Of a DNA stretch of 64,000 bases, positions 1-6,992 are shown piece by piece. The translations under genes were made by a program, and so were the position numbers. The stretch is from Firmicutes bacterium ASF500 (GTDB lineage: Bacteria; Bacillota; Clostridia; Oscillospirales; Oscillospiraceae): positions 3,286,001 through 3,350,000 of the forward strand of contig CP097573.1 of assembly GCA_000492175.2 (NCBI GenBank). Direction: 5' to 3'. Under the pieces are notes generated by a model. The model was given only the letters and a program-made list of their open reading frames with translations. It did no database searches and had not been told where the DNA came from. Within the stretch, counting starts at the first letter, position 1, and each line of letters opens with the position of its first letter.

Positions 1-15
1 ATGCCTGCAACATTT

Positions 16-393
16 TTATCCGCCAACTAACGTGACATTCGGAATTGTCCATACGGTAAATTTCGCCCAGTAAACTTCAGCTGATACCATAAGTGTATCT
101 GCATCGGTTACAAAAAAATATGTTCCGCCCATTTGCTCCCTAAATGTCGCATTCCAAGTATCTTCTACATAATTGAATAAGGCCGGACATTCGCCACGGT
201 GTGATATATATATGTCAGCGTTATCATTAACAGCAACTTGAACATACGGCCTATCCTCGTTGATCTGCATAGCTGCGGCCAAGTATGGGATAGGGTTTCC
301 GCGTTGAAAAATAACAGGAGAATATATAAGTATCAGGGAAGCAAGAAGTGCAGCACAAGCAGCAGCACAGCCGATTGCCAATTTGATTTTCAC
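16..393 (-). CDS. Small membrane-anchored protein, function unknown
   Basis: About 125 residues from a GTG at 393. One hydrophobic segment lies close to the N-terminus (KLAIGC to LILIYSPV, roughly residues 4-25), followed by a polar region rich in Asp and Asn with motifs such as VAVNDNADIYIS and ends TLVGG. This suggests a single-pass anchor with an extracellular domain. I do not recognise the family. It lies just past the broken end of the DUF4366 gene. The reading frame continues open upstream of the GTG, but that part is out of frame with the older gene and looks like read-through. The start has only a weak AAGG upstream. It may be the surviving 3' part of a longer gene whose 5' end was lost at the junction near 428. 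Confidence 0.4.
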   Translation of the reverse strand: MKIKLAIGCAAACAALLASLILIYSPVIFQRGNPIPYLAAAMQINEDRPYVQVAVNDNADIYISHRGECPALFNYVEDTWNATFREQMGGTYFFVTDADTLMVSAEVYWAKFTVWTIPNVTLVGG

Positions 394-428
394 AGCCCTT
401 GTCTTTTGAAAGAGATTTGCAAAGCTTG

Positions 429-656
429 TTAACCGTCCTGGTCCGTTGCGTTGTCCAGCACGGTCCCCGTCCCCTCCGGGGTGAACGGCTTGGGGTCCGG
501 GGGCTGCTCCACGGGCAGGGGTTCCACAGGCTCCAGCCCCACCCAGGGGACATACTCGCCGCCCTCGTCTCCGCCGCCAGCGTAGGCGGGGACGGTAAGC
601 ACCCCCACCATCAGGACGGCGCAGAGCATCGCCGCCAGCATACGGGATTTTTTCAT
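429..656 (-). pseudogene. Truncated DUF4366-type mobile-element protein
   Basis: Codes for 75 residues: a signal-peptide-like start (MKKSRMLAAMLCAVLMVG, cleavage plausible after AYA) and a Pro-rich stretch leading into TPEGTGTVLDNATDQDG, which in the DUF4366 (CD1107-like) family normally runs on into a longer extracellular domain and a C-terminal membrane anchor. Here a stop follows at once, so the C-terminal half is gone and unrelated DNA begins near 428. Its start overlaps the stop of the DUF4315 gene (TAATG), the order known from Tn1549-type conjugative elements. The broken end makes function unlikely. Family assignment is from remembered sequence resemblance. Confidence 0.7.
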
Positions 657-904
657 TATGTCTCCTCCTTTCCCTCGCCGGGCTTCTGGACACCGTGTCC
701 AGAGGGCCCGCCCCGGAGCTGCCGGAGGAGGGCGGGCAGCTCGTCCAGGGACACACTCATGCCCCGCACGATGTCCACGATCTCCTCGTTCTCGGCCTCC
801 CGGTGCTTCTGCTCCAGCTCTTTCAGCCGGGCCTGCTGCTCGCTGATCTTGGCCTTGACTTTCTCCATCTCGGCCCAAATTTTCGCGCTCTTGCTGACTG
901 CCAT
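656..904 (-). CDS. DUF4315 family mobile-element protein
   Basis: 82 residues, almost entirely helical with a coiled-coil character in residues 10-45 (IWAEMEKVKAKISEQQARLKELEQKHREAE-like heptads, Glu/Lys/Leu rich), followed by a short tail with LDELPALLRQLRG. This pattern and its place between an NlpC/P60 gene and a DUF4366 gene identify the DUF4315 family, a small protein of unknown role in the conjugation region of Tn1549-type elements. GGAGG lies 8 bases before the ATG at 904. The gene looks intact although both neighbours are broken, so it is probably a relic of a decayed element. Confidence 0.8.
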   Translation of the reverse strand: MAVSKSAKIWAEMEKVKAKISEQQARLKELEQKHREAENEEIVDIVRGMSVSLDELPALLRQLRGGPSGHGVQKPGEGKEET

Positions 905-919
905 TCAAAACCTCCTTGT

Positions 920-1111
920 TTATGGTAAACGCCCCCAGGCGTAAAAATGGGACTGCCAGTAGCTTGTATTCAGACTTGTAAATTGCACCGGGTCCCCGCA
1001 GTGGAGCATCATCCCGTCCCCCACATAGAGCCCACAGTGGGTCACGCCGTCCGGGTTCGGCGCGTCGTAGGTGTAGCGGAAGAATACCAAATCGCCGGGC
1101 CGTGGGGTGTT
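920..1111 (-). pseudogene. C-terminal fragment of an NlpC/P60 peptidoglycan hydrolase (CD1108-like)
   Basis: Reading leftwards from about 1111 gives roughly 63 residues: PRPGDLVFF, then THCGLYVGDGMMLHCGDP and a C-terminal WQSHFYAWGRLP before the stop at 920-922. GDLVFF and the HCGLYVGDG block with its catalytic His are typical of the NlpC/P60 domain of conjugation-associated cell-wall hydrolases, which sit directly before DUF4315 in Tn1549-type elements. The N-terminal membrane, lysozyme-like and catalytic-Cys portion is missing because the sequence changes at about 1108-1118 to an FtsX gene on the other strand. No start remains, so it is a dead fragment. Confidence 0.75.
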
Positions 1112-1525
1112 GCCAATTCACTGACCGGATTTACAACTCTCTCCTTCTGCGGGCTGTATTTGAGTATTATTTTTATCATTCTTTCCTGCTCGGTTCTGGC
1201 TTTTGAACAGCTTTCTTCTATAGACAAAAACCGGAAAAATTATGCGGTGATTGATCGGCTGGGCGTATCAAGTCAGAAACAGGTTGCCTTGATACGCAAG
1301 GAACTTTCCACTGTGTTTTTTATCCCCTTGCTATTCCCCATCATACTTACCGTTTTCCTGATTGCAGGAACACAGCTCCTTTTCGGGAAATCGTTTTTGC
1401 AGGAAGGACTTGTGTTGTTCTATGGCATGGTGACAATTCTGTTATTCTGTGCTATTTACCTAACCTATTTTGGAGCAACAATGTTCCTGTTCAAAAAGGT
1501 AATTCTTCGGCCCAAAATAAGATAG
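1112..1525 (+). pseudogene. C-terminal fragment of an FtsX-like ABC transporter permease
   Basis: About 137 residues from ANSLTGFTTLSFCGLYLS to LFKKVILRPKIR. Three or four hydrophobic segments are visible (around LYLSIIFIILSCSVLAF, VFFIPLLFPIILTVFLI, LVLFYGMVTILLFCAIYLTYF) with the short basic loop KNRKNYAVIDRLGVSSQKQ between the first two. That is the last third of a BceB/VraG-type FtsX permease. The usual 600-residue protein is cut at its left side, where it meets the NlpC/P60 fragment. A GntR-type regulator follows 25 bases downstream, so these two probably arrived together from a bacitracin-type or similar exporter operon. Confidence 0.75.
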
Positions 1526-1550
1526 AGATTGTTGAAAGGAACGGTATTGT

Positions 1551-1865
1551 ATGAGCTGGGATATTGATGTTAGCGAAAAATTGTATCAACGCCTTGCAAA
1601 TGAGATTTTCTTTCGCATTTTACACGGCAAATATAGAACAGGAGATAAAATGCCTTCTTACACCGAGCTGGCAAAAGAAGCTGGAAGTAGCCCGGAAACT
1701 GTTAGGAAAGCATTTCGAGAACTACAACATTATGGCGTGATTGAAAAAATGCGGCGAGGTTATTTTGTAACTGCGGATGAAGCGGTTGTAATGGCTTATC
1801 GTCAACAATATCTTACAACCATTGAGAAAAAATATCTTGTTGCAAAAGCAAAAGTAGAAATCTGA
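1551..1865 (+). CDS. GntR-family transcriptional regulator (YtrA-like, short)
   Basis: 104 residues. An N-terminal winged helix of the GntR type occupies residues 8-75: LYQRLANEIFFRILHGKYRTGDKMPSYTELAKEAGSS then PETVRKAFRELQHYGVIEKMRRGYFV. There is no effector-binding domain, only a short C-terminal helix, which fits the YtrA subfamily that typically regulates an ABC transporter operon. The neighbouring FtsX fragment agrees with this. The start ATG has GAAAGGA about 10 bases upstream. It is likely intact but has probably lost its target operon. Confidence 0.85.
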   Translation: MSWDIDVSEKLYQRLANEIFFRILHGKYRTGDKMPSYTELAKEAGSSPETVRKAFRELQHYGVIEKMRRGYFVTADEAVVMAYRQQYLTTIEKKYLVAKAKVEI

Positions 1866-2324
1866 AACAGTAATATTAAAGCTATCCTGCCCCGCCCGAC
1901 GGGGAAAGAAAAAACCGTTGCGGGGCAGATGGCTTTGTGCGCTCATTTCACCAATATGCCCTGACGGCGGTTTTGAACATATTTCAAAGCCGCCGCTTTT
2001 TTGCAAAGGAGTGATGATTGTGTACTGAAACGGCGGCTTTAGGAGGGAGCCGCTGTGTTAATTATTTCAAATGTTCATGAGTTTCATCAATTAAAAAAAG
2101 CATAGAGCCTCCTCCGGGTTATTCCGGTTATGTATGCGAAATTTGTTGGAACTTCAACCATTATGTCATTTCATGCGTCCGCGTGGTCTTGTGCCACTCG
2201 GGCGTTTTTGCGTTCTCTTGGCATAACTTCGGGCCATGTTGGCCCGAGGTCGTACCCCGGTGTCGCTCTCCGCCACCTTCGTTTCGGCTACCCGTCAACC
2301 CGAACACCCGAAACGGAGGTATTT
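1866..2324 (+). other. Gene-free leader region of the sigma-factor gene
   Basis: About 460 bases with no convincing gene. It contains an AGGAGG followed by a possible 16-codon GTG-initiated peptide (2055-2105, reading VLIISNVHEFHQLKKA), then a GC-rich stretch and a perfect 8-bp inverted repeat at 2229-2247. The peptide could be a regulatory leader, but nothing besides the ribosome binding site supports it. No clear sigma-A promoter stands out next to the downstream gene. Confidence 0.35.
2229..2247. repeat. Inverted repeat TCGGGCCA-TGT-TGGCCCGA, copy 1
   Basis: Perfect 8-bp arms around a 3-base centre, 78 bases before the sigma-factor start. A near-identical copy follows at 2802-2820 and a half copy at 3446-3453, all in non-coding spacers of the same module, so it looks like an element-specific operator or RNA hairpin rather than chance. 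Confidence 0.6.
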
Positions 2325-2747
2325 ATGAAAGTTATCAATCTGCGGGATATTTACCCTCATTATACACAGGATTGTTTTGTTGAAGTAACTGACGAAGTGG
2401 CCGATCTGTTTTCCGAGTTCGACCACAAAGAGGCGGCTTACCGTCTGCGTACATACCGGCACAAGGCGTACTACTCCCTTGACCGGAATGACGGCATTGA
2501 GCATGAGGCTCTTTTCGTTGCACTTTCTCCGCATGAGTTGTATGAGCGTAAGGTGACTATGCAGGAACTCCATGCCGCCATTTCCCGGCTGCCGGATAAG
2601 CAGGCAAAACGTATTTACGCCCATTTCATTCTTGGCATGGCCAAAAAGGATATTGCCCGGGCAGAAGGCGTTCATGAGAAAGTCGTGCGGGTCGCCATTG
2701 AGCGCGGTCTGCGTAGTCTGGAAAAAATTTTGAAAAAAGTTCTGTAA
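2325..2747 (+). CDS. Sigma-70-like factor of a Tn916/Tn1549-type element
   Basis: 140 residues. Residues 85-140 form a region-4-like helix-turn-helix: LHAAISRLPDKQAKRIYAHFILGMAKKDIARAEGVHEKVVRVAIERGLRSLEKILKK. The N-terminal half (MKVINLRDIYPHYTQDCFVEVTDEVADLF, YRLRTYRHKAYYSLDRNDGIEHE) is the conserved start of the small sigma-like proteins that sit near the recombinase end of Tn916-family elements and are thought to control excision or transfer genes. An ATG at 2325 preceded by CGGAGG fixes the start. A long untranslated region with an inverted repeat precedes it. Confidence 0.85.
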   Translation: MKVINLRDIYPHYTQDCFVEVTDEVADLFSEFDHKEAAYRLRTYRHKAYYSLDRNDGIEHEALFVALSPHELYERKVTMQELHAAISRLPDKQAKRIYAHFILGMAKKDIARAEGVHEKVVRVAIERGLRSLEKILKKVL

Positions 2748-2801
2748 GGCGTACCGATTTAGGCCAAAAAATGAAATGGTATATGAGAGGCAGTCAAAGC
2801 C

Positions 2802-2820
2802 TCGGGCCATATTGGCCCGA
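2802..2820. repeat. Inverted repeat TCGGGCCA-TAT-TGGCCCGA, copy 2
   Basis: Same 8-bp arms as at 2229-2247 with a different 3-base centre, 55 bases after the sigma-factor stop. The following bases AGTTCGGACAAG recur after the degenerate third copy (3446 onward, ATTCGGACAAG), so the repeated unit is longer than the palindrome. Confidence 0.6.
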
Positions 2821-3159
2821 AGTTCGGACAAGCCTTACGCAGCTTGAAAACTGAATAAAAAGATACCCGGATACGAAGGGTGCTTGTGTCCAGCGACAGG
2901 CCCGCCATGATCTCTATTGTCAGAGGATAGAGGGAGCGATAAGGTCCATGCCGCAGGCGGGCCTTGGCGGGTCCGCCGGATAAAACACAAAACCCCGGAT
3001 ACTTGCGATTAGTCACAATCCGAGCGTGCAGCGGTGTTGCGAACCGTGAGCCGTCGCAGGTAATGAGATCGCCTTGCCATCAGAATGGGGAGAGCTGAAA
3101 TGCTATGGGGCGGAACGCCAGCCGCCCGTCCGGTCTATCTGAAAAGAACTTTTGACCTG

Positions 3160-3215
3160 TGGGGCCTCGCCGCTATTCTGTCTGATGATAGAGCGACCTT
3201 TCCGGCGGGGCCCCA
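3160..3215 (+). other. 13-bp stem-loop before the small gene at 3240
   Basis: TGGGGCCTCGCCG pairs with CGGCGGGGCCCCA with one G-U pair. The 30-base loop contains a nested CTAT/ATAG stem. It lies 24 bases before the next start codon. There is no T-run, so it is not a simple terminator. It is probably part of a structured leader. Confidence 0.5.
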
Positions 3216-3239
3216 TACTTTTATGAACAGGAGAACCTT

Positions 3240-3443
3240 ATGAAGAAAACTTATTCGTCTATTCCAGGTCTGGAACCGGACGCATGGAGCAACGATGCCT
3301 GCCGTGGCTATGTGATTATGGCAATGCAGGACTGTGGCTTCTCCCATGAGGATATTCGCCGTGTAGTACAGCAGCTTCACGAAGTCTTTGACTTCCATAC
3401 CATCAACGAGGCCGAGCAGAAATACTATCATGGCGACTATTGA
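3240..3443 (+). CDS. Small conserved element protein (67 aa), unknown
   Basis: 67 residues with many acidic and aromatic positions: MKKTYSSIPGLEPDAWSND, CRGYVIMAMQDCGFSHEDIRRVVQQLHEVFD, ending EAEQKYYHGDY. The middle segment predicts two helices and resembles a short ligand or protein-interaction fold. I know similar small genes from the regulatory end of Tn1549-type elements but not their function. The ATG follows CAGGAGAACCTT, a good ribosome binding site. It lies between the sigma-like gene and the recombinase, so a role in excision control is conceivable. Confidence 0.6.
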   Translation: MKKTYSSIPGLEPDAWSNDACRGYVIMAMQDCGFSHEDIRRVVQQLHEVFDFHTINEAEQKYYHGDY

Positions 3444-3520
3444 CCTCGGGCCATGTTTCCCCATTCGGACAAGAGGGAGACTGGTCGGCATTAACCTATA
3501 CTGGAAAAGGGAGGTTTTCA

Positions 3521-3697
3521 ATGGTTCAAGCTGTTACATACCAAAGCGACAAGCAATCTGTTTATTTTCAAGGCAAGCTCATTGTGCTGGAAAACCTGAC
3601 GCCGGTACTCTCCCCGGAGGAAAAGAAGAAGCGGAAAAGAGAAATCGAAAATAACCTGTACGATATATTCAGCAAGTACGGGGACAGGTTTCGCTAA
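3521..3697 (+). CDS. Small conserved protein upstream of the recombinase (58 aa)
   Basis: 58 residues: a beta-like N-terminus (MVQAVTYQSDKQSVYFQGKLIVLENLTPVLSP) and a basic helical tail (EEKKKRKREIENNLYDIFSKYGDRF). It has a strong AGGGAGG start signal, and the longer in-frame extension upstream lacks one. The position just before a large serine recombinase is typical for Tn1549-type elements, where a small basic protein could serve as a recombination directionality factor. That role is an inference. The half copy of the TCGGGCCA repeat lies 70 bases upstream of the start. Confidence 0.65.
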   Translation: MVQAVTYQSDKQSVYFQGKLIVLENLTPVLSPEEKKKRKREIENNLYDIFSKYGDRFR

Positions 3698-3709
3698 TCA
3701 ATCGCAACA

Positions 3710-3738
3710 TTGTTGTCCGGGGCTGCTAATGGTATAAT
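3710..3738 (+). promoter_or_regulatory. Sigma-A-type promoter for the recombinase
   Basis: TTGTTG, 17-base spacer, TATAAT, ending 47 bases before the recombinase ATG at 3786. A GGAGC follows near 3775. Confidence 0.65.
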
Positions 3739-3785
3739 ATAGTTGTAAGGTTGGTAGCTCCATTCCATACGGAAAGGAGCCCAAT

Positions 3786-3875
3786 ATGGACATTATTAGA
3801 GAAGATTGTATTTACGCAAGGCAGTCAGTAGACCGCAAGGACAGTATCAGCATTGAAAGCCAGATTGACTTTTGC
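3786..3875 (+). pseudogene. N-terminal 30 codons of a large serine recombinase, cut by IS21
   Basis: Encodes MDIIREDCIYARQSVDRKDSI and SIESQIDF. IYARQSVD carries the catalytic serine motif (Y-x-R-x-S), and SIESQIDFC is the conserved alpha-A helix of the resolvase domain in Tn1549-type integrases. At 3876 the frame runs into the terminal inverted repeat of the IS21-family element. The remaining 450-500 residues are not found on the other side of the insertion, where a ParM-type gene fragment begins. The element end to which this gene belonged can therefore not excise with this copy. Confidence 0.85.
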
Positions 3876-3950
3876 TGTCAACGCCAATATGAAATTGTAA
3901 GAAAACGCCGAAGAAATTTTGTAGTTTTTCGGCGGGGGTGGGTAACAAAA

Positions 3951-4748
3951 TCAGCAGCTGCCTTGCTCAAAAAGAGTGTTCACGATTTGCTGTTTCTGAC
4001 GCATAAATTCTTTGCGTTCTTTCAGGCGGTAAGACTCACCCTTGATGTTGATAACGGTGCAGTGATGCAGTACACGATCCAGGATGGCGGAGGCGATGGT
4101 GACGTCGGCAAAGACCTCGTTCCACTGGGAGAAAGTCTTGTTGGAGGTAAAAACGGTAGACGTTTTTTCATACCGTCTGGCAATGAGCTGGAAAAAGAGA
4201 TTTGCGCCCTGGATATCCATAGGGAGATAGCCGATTTCGTCAATGATGAGCATCCTGTACTTGGCCAGAACTTTGAGCTTGTCCGGCAGGCGGTTCTCAA
4301 AGTGGGCCTTTTTGAGCTGCTCAATAAGCTGGTGGCAGTTGATGTAGTAGGTGGAGAAACGGTGCTGTGCTGCCACCAGGCCCAGGGCGGAGGCCAAATG
4401 GGTCTTGCCCACGCCTGGCGGGCCGAGGAAAACCACATTCTCCCCGTTCTCCAGGAAGCGCATGGTGGCCAACTCATCGATTTGGCGTTTATCGATGGAG
4501 GGCTGGAAAGAGAAATCGAAGTCGTCCAGGGTCTTCTTAATGGGGAAGCCAGACATCTGGATCTGCTTCTCATAGGCCCGTTTCCGCTTGGATTTGGCTT
4601 CTTCTGAGAAAATGTGATCCAAAACCTCCACAATGTTGAGCTTGTCCGCCACCGCCCGTTCCAGGTAGTTGTCCAGAATCTCCAGGGTGTTTTTCATTTT
4701 AAGGGCTTCCAGGTTTTCCCTCAGCCTGTCCATAGTAAATTCAGTCAT
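3951..4748 (-). CDS. istB: IS21-family helper ATPase IstB
   Basis: 265 residues from the ATG that overlaps the istA stop. An AAA+ core resembling DnaC: Walker A GPPGVGKTHLASALG near residue 105, Walker B LIIDEIGYLPMD near 170, sensor motif VFTSNKTFSQWNEVF near 205. The N-terminal helical region (MDRLRENLEALKMKNTLEIL) is the usual IstA-contacting part. IstB oligomers load on DNA and stimulate the IstA transposase and target choice. Length and motifs look intact. Confidence 0.95.
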   Translation of the reverse strand: MTEFTMDRLRENLEALKMKNTLEILDNYLERAVADKLNIVEVLDHIFSEEAKSKRKRAYEKQIQMSGFPIKKTLDDFDFSFQPSIDKRQIDELATMRFLENGENVVFLGPPGVGKTHLASALGLVAAQHRFSTYYINCHQLIEQLKKAHFENRLPDKLKVLAKYRMLIIDEIGYLPMDIQGANLFFQLIARRYEKTSTVFTSNKTFSQWNEVFADVTIASAILDRVLHHCTVINIKGESYRLKERKEFMRQKQQIVNTLFEQGSC

Positions 4749-5964
4749 ACAGCACCTCGTCATATCTGGATAAATCAGAGGGTTTCAAGGGGAAATCTAT
4801 CACTTTGCCCTGTTCCAGCAGAATATTTTCTGCATCCATTGTCTGCTTCAACGTAAGCCTTCGGTAATGCTGAGGATTGACAACCATGTCCTTCCTTTGA
4901 TACGATATTCGGTGCAGAGCGATCTGCTTGCCTTCATAGTAGGCCGCCAGCATACTGTCGAGGGCTACGACTGCCACATCTTTGCCGACATACTCCGCTG
5001 GCACGGAGTACTGATTGCCGGCGTAGGAGATGAGGCAGTCTTTTTGTACCCGCCTAAGGTTGATCTTGTCGATGATGTACTCTCTGGAGAGGGGACTCAA
5101 CCCCTCCTTTTTCAGCCGCTCAAAAGGAACCTCGTTCGTGGTGGCATGAACTTTGCCATTGACCTTATTACACCAAGCCAAGGCTTGTCCATTCAAATCT
5201 GCCAGGCTGTTGTACTTGATCCCGACCATGAAGTTGTCCCGCACAAACTGCACCGTCCGCTCCACTTTTCCTTTCGTCTGGCCACGGTAGGGGCGGCACA
5301 GGATGGGCTTGAACCCGTAAAATCCCGCAAAGTCCTCAAACTGCCGGTTCAGAGTAGAGTCCTCCTGTTTCAGCAGCCGCTTAATGACCACCTGCTTCAT
5401 GTTGTCGTACAGGATTTCCTCCGGGTACCCGCCAAAGTACCGGAATGCGTTCTGGTGACACCGAATCAGTGTGTTTGTGCTCATATCCGTTACAAATTCG
5501 ATGTACCGCATCCGCGAGTACCCCAGTATCATGAGAAAACAGTACAGCTTCTTCCACTTCCCATCCTCGTACACCAGGTGATCCTCGAAGAATCCCCAGT
5601 CCATCTGCCCCTGCTTTCCCGGCATCGTCTCAAACCGCACTGTTGCTTTCTCATTCAAGTCCATCTTCCGGCTGCTCACATACGCCTTGACGATGCTGTA
5701 GCCTCCGTCGAATCCCATTTCCCGCAGCTTCTCCAGGATCCGCAGCGCCGAATACGGCGCTTCCTCCAGCCACTCGTCCACGATCTGCTTGTACGGATCC
5801 ATCTTTGTTGGCTTCGGTTCGCTCAATGTGTACTCCGGCTTCTGCGGCGATTCCGCGTACCGCTTTGCCGTCCGCGGGTCCATGTGGTACTTCCGTCCCA
5901 GCTCCACATAGCTAAGTCCTTTCTGTCTGTCGCTTCGGATATCCATCCACTGTGCTCCTTTCAT
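4741..5964 (-). CDS. istA: IS21-family transposase IstA
   Basis: About 407 residues starting MKGAQWMDIRSD with GGGAG upstream. A longer in-frame start at 6036 would place coding sequence in the terminal repeats. An N-terminal helix-turn-helix (GLSYVELGRKYHMDPRTAKRY) is followed by an RNase-H-like rve core: MDWGFF (first Asp), ILYDNMKQVV (second Asp) and the Glu in KGKVERTVQFVRDN. The C-terminal beta-rich domain (NQYSVPAEYVGKDVAV) is typical. It ends in the start of istB (ATGACTGA overlap), the normal coupled arrangement. Probably active. Confidence 0.95.
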   Translation of the reverse strand: MKGAQWMDIRSDRQKGLSYVELGRKYHMDPRTAKRYAESPQKPEYTLSEPKPTKMDPYKQIVDEWLEEAPYSALRILEKLREMGFDGGYSIVKAYVSSRKMDLNEKATVRFETMPGKQGQMDWGFFEDHLVYEDGKWKKLYCFLMILGYSRMRYIEFVTDMSTNTLIRCHQNAFRYFGGYPEEILYDNMKQVVIKRLLKQEDSTLNRQFEDFAGFYGFKPILCRPYRGQTKGKVERTVQFVRDNFMVGIKYNSLADLNGQALAWCNKVNGKVHATTNEVPFERLKKEGLSPLSREYIIDKINLRRVQKDCLISYAGNQYSVPAEYVGKDVAVVALDSMLAAYYEGKQIALHRISYQRKDMVVNPQHYRRLTLKQTMDAENILLEQGKVIDFPLKPSDLSRYDEVLYD

Positions 5965-6087
5965 TTTCTGACTCCCTTTCCGGGCTCTTTTTCGCCCTAT
6001 TGGGAGTCTATCTTTTTTTCGCCTCCTCCGCCACAAAACTACATTTTTTCCTCGGCGTTTTTTTACATTTTATCACTGGCGCTGACA

Positions 6088-6378
6088 CTCCGGGGTGAGT
6101 CCGGCAGCACAGGCGAACAGGTTAGGGAGATCATCCACCGGGAGGCCGGAGCCTACGTCCGCCGCCTGCTGTCCGCCATCACGGAGAGCGGGCTGGATAC
6201 CCGTGCCATGCCCGCCGTCTTCCTGGGCGGCGGGGCCGCGCTCCTGAAACGCCATGTGTCGGCCACAGACGGCCTTTGCCGGCCTTTGATCCTGGATGAC
6301 GTATGTCTGAACGCCAAGGGCTATGAACGCCTTGTTGGGCAGTTGTTGCGGACCGCTCACGCCGCAGGCGGGGGGTGA
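6088..6378 (+). pseudogene. C-terminal fragment of a ParM/StbA-type actin-like ATPase
   Basis: About 96 residues beginning right at the IS21 end: GEQVREIIHREAGAYVRRLLSAI, then AVFLGGGAALLKRHV, LILDDVCLNAKGYERLVGQLL. The FLGGGA motif is the adenosine-binding loop of actin-like partition proteins, and NAKGYERL is their conserved C-terminal block (DVCLNAKGYE). The N-terminal two thirds, with the phosphate-binding loops, are absent. In intact elements ParM pushes element copies apart. Here that function is lost unless another copy exists. The stop overlaps the GTG of the next gene. Confidence 0.8.
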
Positions 6379-6992
6379 TTTGGGTGGAGCTGCACTATGA
6401 AGCAAGGGCTGGCCTGTTGGCTGATCCCTGCCTATACTCCACAATTCGCGTTGGAAAAGTGGACCCGGAAACGGATGAAACTGTGGAGGCGCTGTATGAC
6501 GAAGCGGGCCAATACTGCGAGGTCATTGCCCAGCGTCTGGATACCTTCTATACAGATGAGTACCCGGCAAATGACCTGATGCGGTACCTTCACTGGCTGG
6601 ACGATCCGAAGATGGAGACGGCGATCAGGGACAAGGTGCATTCCGCCCATATCACAGTAGAAGCCAGCGGGGCCACCCTCTATGCCAAGCTGGAGCTGGA
6701 TATGACAGCGGATCTCACCATAGCAGAATTTGAGGCGTTCACCAAGCAGGTGAAATGTCAATACCAAGATGGATGGGGTGCGGAATTTGAGCTGATCACC
6801 ATTCCAACATCGGATGAACCTGTCTATTTGAGGCTGTGGCACGATGAGATCACTTTTTTTACCGGCGCAGTAAAAGAACGTTTCCTGGAGCATCGCCGCC
6901 AGGAACGGACCAGATTTCAGGCCGAGATCAGAAGCAGGACGTCTCCGGCAGCAAAGCCCACCACGAAAACAAAAAGATGGACAGAGCGATGA
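6375..6992 (+). CDS. Uncharacterised protein, 205 aa, in partition region
   Basis: Starts with GTG overlapping the ParM stop (GTGA). The protein is acidic through most of its length (for example VDPETDETVEALYDEAGQYCEVIAQRL, LELDMTADLTIAEFEAFTKQV) and ends in a basic Lys/Thr/Arg tail (TTKTKRWTER). Predominantly alpha/beta by inspection, no membrane segment and no motif I recognise. It lies between parM and a ParR-like gene, where usually nothing is found, so it is likely an accessory gene. Many proteins in this operon share a short basic C-terminus ending in ER or R. Confidence 0.6.
   Translation: MIWVELHYEARAGLLADPCLYSTIRVGKVDPETDETVEALYDEAGQYCEVIAQRLDTFYTDEYPANDLMRYLHWLDDPKMETAIRDKVHSAHITVEASGATLYAKLELDMTADLTIAEFEAFTKQVKCQYQDGWGAEFELITIPTSDEPVYLRLWHDEITFFTGAVKERFLEHRRQERTRFQAEIRSRTSPAAKPTTKTKRWTER

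Larger units (their letters stand above)
2748..3239 (+). ncRNA. Candidate structured non-coding region between sigma factor and small genes
   Basis: About 490 bases without a credible gene but with several possible stems: the inverted repeat at 2802-2820, an AGGCCCGCC/GGCGGGCCT pairing near 2897 and 2955 enclosing a CTCTAT/ATAGAG hairpin, and a 13-bp stem at 3160-3215. GC-rich arms and A-rich joints are what a folded RNA or a long regulated leader would show. No known riboswitch class was recognised. The type is an inference. Confidence 0.35.
3876..6087 (-). mobile_element. IS21-family insertion sequence, complete
   Basis: 2,212 bp with istA and istB on the minus strand. The outer ends match as inverted repeats for about 60 bases (TGTCAACGCC at the left, TGTCAGCGCC on the complement of the right), with inner repeated blocks around AAAACGCCG and TGTAGTTTT, as expected for the multiple terminal repeats of IS21 elements. 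Flanking bases (TTTGC on the left, CTCCG on the right) do not form a target duplication. The interrupted genes on the two sides are different (serine recombinase, ParM-like), so the present arrangement arose by recombination or an adjacent deletion, not simple insertion. Confidence 0.85.

Noticed and set aside
2130..2324. N-terminal extension of the sigma-like protein to 205 residues
   Set aside because: The extension crosses the inverted repeat at 2229 and reads as low-complexity; CGGAGG directly before ATG 2325 and the conserved MKVINLRD start decide for the shorter protein.
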